Of a DNA stretch of 64,000 nucleotides, positions 21,989-33,020 are shown piece after piece. The notes beneath the pieces are model-generated. The model saw nothing but the letters and a program-made list of their open reading frames with translations, had not been told where the DNA came from and did no database searches. A program made the position numbers and the translations under genes. Source of the stretch: Porites lobata (Eukaryota > Cnidaria > Anthozoa > Scleractinia > Poritidae); assembly GCA_942486035.1 (NCBI GenBank), contig CALNXK010000037.1, forward strand, positions 2,855,001-2,919,000. Direction: 5' to 3'. Every line of letters begins with the position of its first letter. Within the stretch, counting starts at the first letter, position 1.

Positions 21989-22665
21989 TCAATAATACAA
22001 ATAACAAAACAATATAACTACAACAGCTACGATAACAGAAAGAATTACAAACAGAGCTCTTTGTATCTCCAATATTGCTTGTCGACCAGATCTTATCTCA
22101 GACAAAGGAACTTCAGCGACTTGGCCTTTGCTATTTTCATGCGGGAAGGCAACTGTTGGAACCTCGCAGCCCAAGAAATCACAGAGCGGTTTCCACCCTT
22201 GCTTTACGTTGAACACCAACAGTTTCCCTGGTGGAACGAGGGACTTAACGCGATGATTGTGGATACGATATCGCTTACGGGAAACACAAGTGGAACTGGG
22301 ATTTGTAGAGCCAGAAACAGCATTAATATGAGAGTATAAAACGAAGTACATTTTTCTTGAAGTTGATTGACTGCACTTTTTATCCAAGAGTCTTCTTCTC
22401 GTTCGCTTAAAACTACTTTACTATCAGGAAAAGCTTCCAGTATTTCCTCCCAAAAGAAGTTTCCAGGAAAGTCAACGACTGCATCAGCATTTTGGTAGAC
22501 TCTCTTCACATCTGGCTGGGCGCCACTTTTGAAGACATCAACCAAGTGGTCCAAGAAATCAAATGTTTGCTCTTCCCAGTCAAAGACGACGAATCCAAGG
22601 TGACGCAAAGCTTTGGTGATTGATTTGGTGCCAGTTTTTCCAAGACCTGCACAAATTATCTTCAT
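21989..22665 (-). pseudogene. Frameshifted paralogue of the 18240 sulfotransferase-family gene
   Basis: It aligns with the intact copy from the first Met (MKIICAGLGKTGTKS) to the C-terminal membrane segment and the stop at 21989-21991. The P-loop, the SEREEDSW block and FPHEN are all present. The frame breaks after residue 103: the sequence between two CAACTTCAAG repeats of the intact copy (18540-18549 and 18595-18604) is missing, leaving one repeat at 22356-22365. The 55-bp loss shifts frame. The upstream part then reads into unrelated codons, ending at 153 residues, and the downstream part is open in another frame. Outside the deletion the copy is well preserved, so the lesion looks young. 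Confidence 0.85.
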
Positions 22666-24113
22666 GATCAGATCTCTTCAGTCAATGTCAGGTCGACCAA
22701 AAAAAAAATCGAGTGTTTATTTGAGCTGCCTGCTGCGTACTGAAATTTTGGGAAGCAAAGGTATGTTAATAACCATGTAGAATATGTAAACAAGTATCTA
22801 AACAAGTATGTAAATAACCGGTTATGGGCCCGCCCTTCTGGGCTCGAAAGTCCTCGTTTATCAATCGGGTTGTGTTAAAAAAGATACATTGCCAGTTACA
22901 CTATATTTGATTGCTCTAATCAAGTTATATTTTTCGTTGCGTGCATGCTCCAAATCACCTTCAACCCGAATGATTAATTACCTCAAGGTCACGCGAACAA
23001 AAGGCCAGGTCACGCAAATCCAGAACCCACCTGGCTAATATAAACATCTATGAAGGTACAAAGTACGACAAACAGAATTCGGAGAATTATTAAAATGCAA
23101 TTTCTATTTTACAACGTGTGGAGTCCTATGTTGTCGGGGTATTTCGTTTCCGATGACATGCCCAGTGTGAAGTAGGGCCGAGTTTCTTGAATTCAGAAAG
23201 TTTAAAATGTCCTTATTTAAAGCAAGAAACAATCTATCAACTGTGGAACTGGTCTATCAACAAATACCAAAATAGTTTGATGGTTGTGAGGATAACAATT
23301 TCTCGTTCTAAAGATCTATAAACTATTCCCATCAATGAAACTGACAAAGGACTTCTACTTTTTAACCCTAACGAGGGTGACCAGCATCAAATTTCTCCTA
23401 AAAATTTCCCTGCTTTTGTCCTTTGCCTAAAAGTCATGAGAATAAAGGAAAGGTCCGACAATTCAAAACGTTCATCACTACCATAGAAAATGTGCGAAGA
23501 ACGTCATAGAGAATCTGCATGCTGGATAACGTTTGATCGAACTCCGTAACGGCATGGGCAGATTTAGGTATATATCCAGGGGACTGCGGCCCCACCCTTT
23601 TATGTGAATAACAAAAAAGAATTAAAGAATTTTGATTAAAATAAATAGTATCTATATAGCTCGCAAGTGTCCGGGCCCCTCCTTTCTAAATTTTATGGAC
23701 TCGTTTAAAAAGAAAAGAACCATCCTTAAAGACTCTATTGGGGTTTACTTTGAGCAGTTTCAGGACAAGCAAGAGCCCGGGAGTGTTATATACATGTAGG
23801 TAGGTGTTGCACTTGTTTATACGGCAGAAAAGGACGGTATATACAGTACTTATGACCCCTTAACCATTAAAGAAATTCCTGAGACTTGACAGATAATTCT
23901 TAATCATATATAAGACATAAGAAAGAACAACCCCTATCAACAGCAAGTACTTTTGAAATCCATCCACAAATTGTTACTTTACATCCCTATGAACATAAAG
24001 TATTCCAATGCGCGTAACTACAACTAAATTAGACAATACAGTTGATTTCAATTCAGCATAAACTAATGAAAAAGGCAATAATTACAAAAACTTAAAATGA
24101 AACTGTACAAAAC

Positions 24114-24299
24114 CAGTGACGGATCCAGACCTTCAGATACGAGGGGAGCCCAGCCATCCAGATCCTGAGAAAACGGGGGGGGTGGGGTGGGGCGTTCTCA
24201 AAAAAAAATGTTTCAGCCGCCCTTTGGGCCTCAGTTTGGTCTAACAATCAGGGGGGAGGGTTGGGGGGGGGGGCGGCCCCTCGCCTGGATCCATAACTG
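24114..24299. mobile_element. Short inverted-repeat element with CAGT-ATGGATCCAG ends
   Basis: The left end is CAGTGACGGATCCAG and the right end is CTGGATCCATAACTG, an imperfect inverted repeat. The interior is G-rich (runs of 7-9 G). No target duplication could be fixed with confidence. Confidence 0.5.
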
Positions 24300-24565
24300 C
24301 AAAAGTTACTGTTAAAATTGAAATTGTACAAAAAGTGAAACATTCTAAAAAGTACATCTGTCTATAGTTAAGTTACAAACTTGTTTTAAAATTTAATATA
24401 TTAGTATGTGCAATAACTATTATTTAACAGTTTTTTTTTCAACACAACAGGGTTTTTAATACTTAAATTACCATAATATTTAGAAACTAAAAGTGAAAAA
24501 AATAAATACTTATTTATATTTTTAAATGGCCTGTGCCATGGTGGTCTAGTTCATTTTACTTTATA

Positions 24566-24571
24566 TTTATT
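24566..24571 (-). terminator. Candidate polyadenylation signal of the 410-residue protein gene
   Basis: AATAAA on the minus strand about 360 bp beyond the stop codon at 24928. Confidence 0.35.
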
Positions 24572-24927
24572 ACACAACCTTTATCTTTATGGAACATTAG
24601 CTAAGAAACTTTCTATTTGACAAAATTTGTAACAAACAAATAATTATGTCTTCCAAGATTAATATTCAAAGTTACAAAATCCCAATCCAATTTACAAACC
24701 TTCGTCACTTGTGTCCATTCAAACCTTCTTTTGTATTAATTGCTGTATTATTTAAACTTTCCATTGATATTTTAGTTGTTTTTTTAGCTCCTCATTGATT
24801 ACTGAGGCCTAGGATGTCTGAATTTTGCTAACTAACAATACTCCTCTGACTCCTCCAAGTTCAAAAATTCATTCCAGAACAATTATTGATCCTTATGATG
24901 AAAGATATTCATTGCATTACTCATCTC

Positions 24928-26362
24928 TCATGCTCCTACTTTAAGAAGAGCAGCTGAAAGCTTTTCCAAGATTGAAATTGCCTTCTGAACTTTTGTAATC
25001 CCAAATCCAGGGTCTTCTAAAACTTTTTTGACAAACTCATAATCTTCTTTAGCTTTGTCATACTCTTCACTAAGGACCTTCAGCTCATTTTCAATCTTTT
25101 TTATCTTGCATTGCAGCTCCTATAGCAGAAAATAGATGAGTTTGAACGACAGAACTGAACTCAGGAGTAATAAGTAATAAACCGTTTACCCACTGAATGG
25201 CTGAATGTGGACAATAGCAGAGGGGGTACTTCCACATACCATATTTATTCGAATAAGCACCCAACCTCGAATTAGCACCCACCTCAAATAATTAAGCATC
25301 CATCCTAAAGGCAGAAAAAGTTAATAAGCGCCCAGCCTTGAATAAAGGTGCCCACCAACACCCCACACCCCTCCCCTCAAACTCAAACCAGAAAAATTGT
25401 TGGACTTATAAATTATGTTGACTGTTTGTTTTTAACATAACTATTATTAAAAGTTATTCTTCAGCTACAAAATGATATTCTTTGGTAGCGTATTTGATCT
25501 TTTCAGTCATCATGTTTAGCTGTAGGTAGAATTTGGTCGCACATGGCTACATTTTAGTTGGACATTGTCAGATAACCAACAGTTATTTGTAGCTCTGCTT
25601 AGTCTAAAAAATGGCAGCAAAATTGTGACTTCACATGGCCTTGTATATACTAAGGGTTCCAGGTCAAACTGTATCCACTTCACCAAAAACTCAAGGAGTA
25701 CCCAATCACGTGGGTGTTGACCTGCCCATCACTTCAGCAGCCTACCCTCAGACCCCCTAGGACTAGACATGAGCTATGACATGTCACCTCAACCTTTGTC
25801 ACTTAGTTAGTGTCTGAATATATAGACTATGAGCAGTCTCTTTTTTTCTTTCAAAGTTACTCCACATGTATAAACCCATGCACGAGCACTGTAAACCATG
25901 ATGAACGAGGGTGCAAGCCCAAGGAGAAAAAAATGATAAGTGATCATAGAGGGAAATCATGATTGAAGAAATCTGACAATTTAAGGTATAAAAATCCTGC
26001 CATCTGATCAAAAGATACAAAACATGATCTTCTGCAGAGGAGCTAGTGACATGACTTGTCTCGTTTTTATATTATAAGATCTGATTAGAGCCATATCTGG
26101 GGAAGGGTGGGGTCTTTTGGTGCATGTGTGACCCCTTCTTAATAACCTGTGATCAGGCTGCAGTCCCCCTTCCCTTTTTCTTTGGAAGGCAAAAGGTAAA
26201 AGTAAATGTATCAGGTGTTCCTTTTGTTTCCCTTTGCCTGTTGCTCTTTCCCCTGCCCCTCCCCAAAAAAAGAATGCCTGAGCACAGAACTGAAAGGTAT
26301 ACAGTTTGTATCTGAAAAACAAACTTTAATAGACCTAGTGTAAGAGTGTATTCAAAGCGGGC

Positions 26363-26415
<53 letters not shown>

Positions 26416-26434
26416 TATTTTTTATCATAACATA

Positions 26435-26495
<61 letters not shown>

Positions 26496-27571
26496 TAACA
26501 TTTTTGTTTTTCAGACAAATGCAACTTTACCTGAACATTTCGTCCCCGTTTAGTTTCTGCTTCCAATGCTTCCTTCATGTCCTTCCCTACAAGTGTGCCA
26601 TCAATAGCTAAAGACACAGCAGTACCTGCCCCTGGTACACACGATGCTGCCCCAGAAGCAATTTCCAGGCCTGCTCCTAACACGTCTCCCTGAGAAAGCC
26701 TCCAGAGTCCAAATCCAACACCAATAGCTGCTCCCACAAAGGGCACCGCCTTTGCTGCGACCTTGCTGCTCCCCTTGGCTGCTCCGCCCTTCAATCCAGA
26801 CATTGCCGCAATTTTTGCAGCTGCCTTTGCTGCCAGCTTCGCAGCTACTTTTTTAGCTGCTTTTTCTGCTAATTCTTCTGTGATGACTTTTGCCATGGTT
26901 TTAATCAATACTTTTCCTGTTGAAGCTGATAACTTTGCTATCAGGTTTCGAGCAATTGTTTTATCCTCTTCTTCATCATAGACTTCATAAATCAGCTGTT
27001 CCAATTCCTTCTTGCAAGTTTGAATCTGTGACTCATTATTCTGCACAATTCCAAAATAATGGGCTTTTACTTCTGCCAATATGTGCTCTTCCATAAGTGC
27101 TTGGTCTTCCTCAGACATTTTGTTGATTGGGGACTTCAGATCTTCCAACAGTTGCTTATAAATGGCAAGAGCCCGCATTGTCTCTTCCTGTGTATCTATA
27201 AAATCTTGATCTTTCTCGCTCCCAAAAGCACCAAAGTGGGTGATAGTGAGGTGGTTGCCATTTTGTCTGAAGATGAGCCAGTTTGAATACACTTTTCTCC
27301 TGGATGTTTCATCAAGATACCGAGTAAGGACATTATCAGGAAGAATAGGAAATTTACGTGCATCTTTATCAAAAGCCACTAACACTTGATCTTGGCCTTC
27401 ATGCATTGGATCTTTGTAACCATCTGAAATAGTTTCGCATATTTTTGTCAAAACATCATCCTCGCTGAAGTCAAGGTTGTTGTGGTCAAGGCGGTCAGTC
27501 ATTTCAAAGCTGTAGGCTGTGCCATCCAAATGAAGGAAGCTGTTTCGGATAATCTTACGTCTAGGTGACAT
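24928..27571 (-). CDS. Unrecognised 410-residue protein with Ala-rich helix and Gly-rich hydrophobic hairpin
   Basis: Two minus-strand exons: 27571-26531 (347 codons, donor CAG|GTAAAG) and 25119-24928 (63 codons plus stop, acceptor CTATAG), joined in phase 0. I chose ATG 27571 because the frame's upstream Met at 27601 lies in a splice acceptor (TTTTCTTTCAG ending at 27584); a non-coding first exon probably precedes it. Residues 1 to about 130 are soluble with no family I know. About 150-225 is acidic and helical. About 226-262 is an Ala/Lys helix with KKVAAKLAAKAAAKIAA. About 272-330 is hydrophobic and Gly/Ala-rich (VPFVGAAIGVGFGLW, then GAGLEIASGAAS, then VPGAGTAVSLAIDG), a glycine-zipper-like hairpin. 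The last exon is a coiled coil (IENELKVLSEEYDKAKEDY). The hairpin recalls membrane-inserting segments of bacterial toxins, but that is only resemblance. Function unknown. Confidence 0.8.
25250..25385. repeat. Dispersed repeat with ATTCGAATAAGCACCC motif
   Basis: GAATAAGCACCC, AATTAGCACCC and AATAAGCGCCC words recur within 130 bp. This lies in the intron of the 410-residue protein gene. Confidence 0.4.
26363..26493. repeat. (AAT)n microsatellite, two blocks
   Basis: Pure AAT repeats run from 26363 to 26411 and from 26440 to 26493, with a 28-bp gap. They lie in the intron of the 410-residue protein gene, 38 bp after its 5' splice site. Confidence 0.95.
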
Positions 27572-27583
27572 CTCAAAGCAAGA

Positions 27584-28217
27584 CTGAAAGAAAACCAACA
27601 TTTCCTCATCAGTAACAAAATTACATGTATTAAAGAAATTGTTTCCATGAGTTGGCAGCCTTCAGACACATTCTTAAATTGAATTCATCCAGTCAAGAAA
27701 GTCACCTTGTTCAGGACGTTAAATAGTGGAATTTTACATCCTGTTCAATTGTAAGACTCAAAACCGTCCATAAATCATACTATATTCAGCCTCACACGCA
27801 GTGAAACCCCACTTTATGGACTCCTGCTGAATACGGACACCTCATTATATTACAGACAGTTTACTTTGTCCATAGAAAGCCCTAACATTTTTCCTTAAAT
27901 ATGGTCACTTTCTATGGCGCATGCCCTCTTAGTGTCTGTGTAAACGGGATTTGACTGTATTTGTTTAGGCCAAACAAGTGCTCTCCTCAAGGGGTCTCAA
28001 CTGTGGAAATGAGCGCTTTGAGTTCAACCGAAAGTTTGCTTTTGTAACTATTTACTTTCCTATAAAGCCAGGCTCAAAACAATATTAACTGTGTGGACTC
28101 GTGTTACATAGACTGAGGACTCTCAGCCTTCATTTCTCCGCCTTCAGTTGGTCGATAAATTCAAGTTAAATCACGGCTTTCCGTGTCATAACTCTCGCGA
28201 TTTTAATTGAGTGATGG
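27584..28217. other. Intron or upstream region of the 410-residue protein gene
   Basis: Contains a repeat-like stretch (ATACGGACACCTCATTATAT, about 27830-27960, ending in TTTGACTGTA) related to MITE ends. No exon was recognised. Confidence 0.4.
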
Positions 28218-28659
28218 CCCGGGGGGGGTACTCGCAGAAAAATTGGGTAGGGGTGTGCGGCCCGCTTCCCAAAACCCTTACCCTATTTATGACCAAAATC
28301 TGCGATTTTCCCTACCCTATTTATGACCTAACCAAAAATTTGATACCCTATTTATGACCTGACCCTTAAATCAATACCCTGTTTCAGACCTGCCTTATAA
28401 TTATTTCCCTAGTTCAGACCAATGTTAAAGGCAATGTTTATCTGCTTTTATTAGGTTAGGGGGACATGATAAGGAAATAGCTTCTTCTAAAAAAGTGCAT
28501 TCAAGACTACAGTGCAAAAATCGTTTCCCTATTTATGACCAAAATGGCGGCAAAATAGGCAAAATCGATACCCAATTTATGACCAAAACGGCTGAAAAAC
28601 CCTACCCTTTGGGGCCGCACATACCTATATAGCCCATATTAGTGAGTACCCCCCCCGGG
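28218..28659. mobile_element. hAT-like MITE with CCCGGGGGGGGTACTC ends and 8-bp target duplication
   Basis: The termini CCCGGGGGGGGTACTC and GAGTACCCCCCCCGGG are perfect inverses. AGTGATGG is duplicated outside both (28210-28217 and 28660-28667). The interior repeats CCCTATTTATGACC several times. The 8-bp duplication fits hAT. Related sequences lie at 39394-39796, 56739-57124 and probably about 30556-31013. Confidence 0.85.
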
Positions 28660-29098
28660 AGTGATGGATAGACAGTGAAAGCGGAATTTCGGAAGGTTAA
28701 GCTTCCATGCAACAACATTTGACGATCAAAGGAATTGTGACAATTTTTTTGCATACATGAGAAAATCAGAGGGATTTGTATCAAAAACAAGGTCAACCTA
28801 GCCTGGCATCCGCTAAAAGGCTACGGTCGTAGGTGATCTATCGCTACAGTATGTTTTCGATTCATTGATCTCTAAAACGAGAAATATATACGCATCAACA
28901 CTGCGTCAATAAAGATGAATGTTAAATTACCATGTCGACAAGCTATAAAGCAGTGTTTTGATCTTTGTCAAGATTTTGAATTCAGTATGGCTAGAACTGT
29001 TTATAAGTTAGCTCATGCTCACCTTAAATGATTTAATCCAAAGTGAAATCAAACGATAAGGAACGAAAAGAAACGTGGCAGAGAAGCCTTGATCTTAC

Positions 29099-29150
29099 CA
29101 AAGCTGCAAAAGTTGGCTAAGATCCCGCTTCTTGAAGTTCCAAATTAACG
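29099..29150 (-). promoter_or_regulatory. Possible non-coding first exon of the 410-residue protein gene
   Basis: A near-consensus donor (CTTTG|GTAAGATC) lies at 29098 on the minus strand, about 1.5 kb upstream of the first coding exon. A CRE-like TGACGTGACGTAG lies at about 29268-29280. Start and extent are guesses. Confidence 0.25.
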
Positions 29151-29706
29151 TTACCGTCAGTAATTCTCGATGGATCTCAAGAAAATTTTCTGTGCAGGGA
29201 GAAATTGTTTATCTACATGCAGAAAATGTCGAACATGAAAAGCTACAGAACGGGGCCGGAGTGGCCTGACGTGACGTAGCAAATGAGGAAGAAATGAGGA
29301 AGTAGCGTTCCTAACTTCAGCGACGCATGCAACCGCTTATCTCGTACCCAGATCTCCCACACCTACAGAAAGCAAAAATATGAAACGGCAAACTAAGTAA
29401 ACAAAAGAATAAAACAAAAAAGTATAGCAAGCTTGGACAAAAATAAATATATTTAAACAAATTGCCCAATTTGTTTAACTATATATATTTCTGTTTCATT
29501 CTTCTGTTTACTTCTCCATCGCCTTGCCGAAAGGATCAGTTTGCCATTTCATATTTTTCTACAAGTTTAATTATTGTACGGATCCAGGTCTACAACTGGG
29601 ATATCCGGCACCACTCATTGGTTTGTTGCTGTCGACTTGCTGACATTTTATATATTTTGGAATCTACAGACAGCACAGCACAGAAGTCACAGAAGTATTT
29701 ATAAAC

Positions 29707-29943
29707 CCGGAGCGAGCAACTTCCCATGCACTCGTGTCACGACGTTTTCACCGACCAGTTTATTTTTTAGAACAATTTTGGGGCAAATTTAGAATTCCTT
29801 TTTGATATCTTATACTTCGAGTGCGCTAATAGACGGAGCGGAGATTCCATTTTCGCGGGAAAAGGTGGTCTAAAATGTGTCTAAAATGAAAATGCCACGA
29901 CATAGGCATAGCATGGGACTTTGCTCACTCCGGGTTATGGGCT
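29707..29943. repeat. Copy of the element nested at 809-1148
   Basis: It shares the GGAGCGAGCAACTTCCCATG, ACCAGTTTATTTTT and TTTTCGCGGGAAAAG blocks with 809-1148, in matching order. Its right end reads CTCCGGGTTATGGGCTCC. No coding capacity. Confidence 0.5.
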
Positions 29944-30555
29944 CCGATCCTATGTTTACTTAAAAGGCATGATAGCTGTGATTGGTCCTTTAAAAAAAAC
30001 CACGGTTATCTGTGAATATTCTGTTAGGTTTGACCAGCCGAAATGAAAGGACTACCTCAAAATCTTGTTTCGGTTAGAATTTCTTCAAGAAATGACCTTT
30101 CCATTTGCCATTAGGATTTCGTCACGCGTTCCTTTTCCACGAACGTTCGTTGTGGAGGAATGCGTGACAAGCCAAAATTAGCGGCTATGGATCTCTTATG
30201 AAGAGAAATGTCCTGCACATTCGAAAAATAGACTTAGTCCTGTTCTTTCCACCATTGCAAAATTTCTTGCAATGGTGGAGCGCTATCTTCGCAAAAACAA
30301 AAGGAAAAACAAAGAAAGAAGAAAAAGAAAGAAGGAAAGAAAGAGAAAATCCCTGTAAAAATCAAACAAACGCGAGCTATTAGAATGGAGCAAGAAATGA
30401 TATGAGCACGCGCCAGTAAGTTTACAAGCGTGCTGATATTGCACGATATGCTGATATGGCATGATAAAAAGAAGTTACAGGTGACGCAAGGTATGGCTTC
30501 TTCCATGTCGTCAGCGAGCGCGGGAAAACTGGCCTGCGTTAAGATGGGGACACAG

Positions 30556-31013
30556 CCGGGGGGCGGATACTTAACAGAGTTTTATACGGAGAGGCTCCGC
30601 CCCGAGGTCCAACCACGCATCCTTTTATATACCAGACAGTTTTGAAAGGAGAGGTAACCCTTTCGTAAACCTTCTGCTGACAAATGGTACCCCTGCCACA
30701 TTCCAAGTTTAGAACTTTGCATCCATTTTGACTGCTGTGAATGCAAAGTGTATAAACAAGACAGGATAAAGCTCTTTTGGATAAAGATCTTTATCTTCTC
30801 TTGGTATAAAATATGAATAAATCACAAGGCCATAACGTATTACTCGACTTTTTCACAGCCATAAAATGCATCTGTTAGCTTTTTTGGGTCTTTCTACCAA
30901 CCTAAATGACAGATTTCCCTACCCTTTCATAACCTTCAACTGAGGCCTGAAAAAGGTACCCCTTTAGGGGGGGCGTTCCCGTATAGGCCATTATAGGGAG
31001 TACCCTCCCCACG
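30556..31013. repeat. Diverged MITE related to 28218-28659
   Basis: G-rich left flank (CCGGGGGGCGG) and a right end near GGGAGTACCCTCCCC. The interior contains ACCCTTTCATAACC and ATAGGCCATTATAGGGAGTA, like the related elements. Boundaries are approximate. Confidence 0.4.
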
Positions 31014-31897
31014 AGCTGGGTCATTAGGGAGGAAAAAAGCACAGAGATGGGGGAAAAGGGAGGGTGTCCGCAATTTTCGTTATCGTCCTTTTGTCCGCAA
31101 CGAACTGTTACTCAAAAGAATCGTTTTTCTTTGTTTTCGGTTGGAGTAAGTTCAGAAGTGTTTTCTAAACAATAAATTATAAGGAACTCAAGAAAGGCAA
31201 CCTTCGACAGCTGAGTCAAAATTGTTCTATTGCTGCTAAAAATTAGGAAAGACAAAGCTAAAAAAGTCACAATAACACCTGCAAATAGCAGTACGATGGT
31301 TTCTATAGAAACACATTAGCAAACGACATAATTTCACCTTTGTTACAAAGTAAAAGTAAGGCGCTAGTTTAGACGGCATATGGAAGAAAACGCACAGTGT
31401 GATTGGTTTGTAGCCTGATTCTAAGACGTAAGGGAGTGAAAAGCCGCGAGCGACTTGGATCGTGTGAGAATCAGGCTAATTGGCTTGTAATCAGAGAATG
31501 AATAACCAAAGCAATAAATGCTGGTCAATATTCTTAACATACCTCGCAACTTTCCCAGTGACTACGTTTCTTAGCCCTTTGGACATCAATACCTTCAAAT
31601 TGAGTTCTGTCACCCAAAAACTAAATTTCTCATTAACATGCTTTTTAGCCAATCAAAAGTTTTGCTCATCGATATGAAAAAGCCCTTCGAAGTCATGAAT
31701 ATTATTTTCTAGATTAAATAAATATCATAAACTAAGGCGATTTTAAAAGATATATGCATGCAGAAATAACACTGGAATATAGCAGTCGTGCATAGTGCCA
31801 CACGACATACAAAAGTAACGAAAGTCGAGCTAAAGCGTTAGTCAATGCCTAAAAAAGCGTAACTACCGTCGTATCTACCCTCAAGTTATCAGTTACC

Positions 31898-32028
31898 AGC
31901 CTCGTCCCAGTCGTCCTCGGTAAGTTCGGATGTGACGTCACCCGTCAAGCTTGTTGGGAAAACTCGCGCTTGGTTCCAAGCCTCCTCCGCTTATTCGGAT
32001 AGCACGAATTGACCTGGGAACGAGGATG
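31898..32028. repeat. Short inverted-repeat element with CCTCGTCCCAG ends
   Basis: CCTCGTCCCAG on the left and CTGGGAACGAGG on the right form an inverted pair about 110 bp apart. A CRE-like TGACGTCA lies inside. Confidence 0.45.
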
Positions 32029-32105
32029 ATCGGTTACCAGTCGTTTCGCTACACTGAAGCCACTCGATACTTTTTTAAATTGACGATTCATATACTATAA
32101 GATCT

Positions 32106-32288
32106 CGATTTTGAGATAAATATTAGCGATAAAAAATCACGACGTTTCGACCTCTCCGAGGTCATTTTCAAGTGTATAAGTGTTTTAACTTATTTATGCT
32201 AATTTAGAGAACTTTTATACACTTGAAAATGACCTCGGAGAGGTCGAAACGTCGTGATTTTTTATCGCTAATATTTATCTCAAAATCG
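32106..32288. repeat. Perfect inverted repeat, 74-bp arms and 35-bp loop, with hammerhead-like motif
   Basis: The arms are 32106-32179 and 32215-32288 with no mismatch seen. Each contains GACCTCGGAGAGGTCGAAAC followed by GTC (on + in the right arm, on - in the left). The order stem, GAAAC, GTC resembles hammerhead-ribozyme regions of Penelope-like elements, but the CUGANGA core is not intact. The frame at 32223-32456 is repeat sequence. Confidence 0.75.
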
Positions 32289-33020
32289 ATTTCTAAGAAA
32301 CTACTTATTATAAGATCTCCGCGTAATTTATTCCTCACCTCAACGTTGAGATGTGAAAACGAGCCTACAATAATTCATCCGAATATGGCACAAGAAATAA
32401 TCACGGTTTTCATTGTTAATTTTGTAACGAGAACACTCTGTAGCGAAACAACCTAACACCAAGAAATCCAAGTTCAGGTGTAATTTAAAAAATGTATCAA
32501 ACTACCTTTGAATTTACTGTAAAATACTTCTGGATCTTTAAGGTTTCTAACCCTTTCAGCCCTTTACTTTAAGTTTGTTTTACACAAGTGCGATATCGTC
32601 TCAGTCGAAAGAGAAGGATCTTGGACATGGTAGGGAACTGGTAAACGGTTAATAACCAAGCATGGGAAACCATGCTGAAGAAGATTACTTTGGATTACTT
32701 TTTTTAAAAAAAATTGCGATAAAACCCTCAAGAATATTCATGCAATTCTTTTTTTTTCTGAATGCTACAAAGAGGCAAATTATTCTACGATACGGAATCG
32801 TGAAGAAGAAATACTGTTCGATAAATTATACGAAAATAAGTAATCACGTACGTTGCAGGATAATTCACTGAAGAAATAATAGCTGGACAGAAATGATAAG
32901 AAAACTACAACCTTTGAGAAATAAATTAAATGGCTTGGAAGGATAATTTTTACAAATCAAATACTGCATCGATATATTTTCGATAAAATTGTACAACTTC
33001 TTTATATAGTCTTTACATGG

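Larger units (their letters stand above)
22666..24927. other. Intergenic region, no gene seen
   Basis: Only AT-rich unique-looking sequence and one MITE (24114-24299) were recognised. No exon-like frame with splice sites stood out. Confidence 0.45.

Noticed and set aside
22204..22665. 153-residue sulfotransferase as a complete short gene
   Set aside because: After residue 103 the reading is frameshifted; the true continuation is in another frame after a 55-bp deletion.
26008..26428. Minus-strand frames with poly-Ile and Pro/Lys runs
   Set aside because: They are translation of the (AAT)n microsatellite and low-complexity flanks.
26495..27601. 368-residue single-exon version with start at 27601
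   Set aside because: The upstream Met is in a polypyrimidine-AG acceptor and the last 11 codons are beyond a consensus donor; a coiled-coil exon at 24928-25119 fits in phase.
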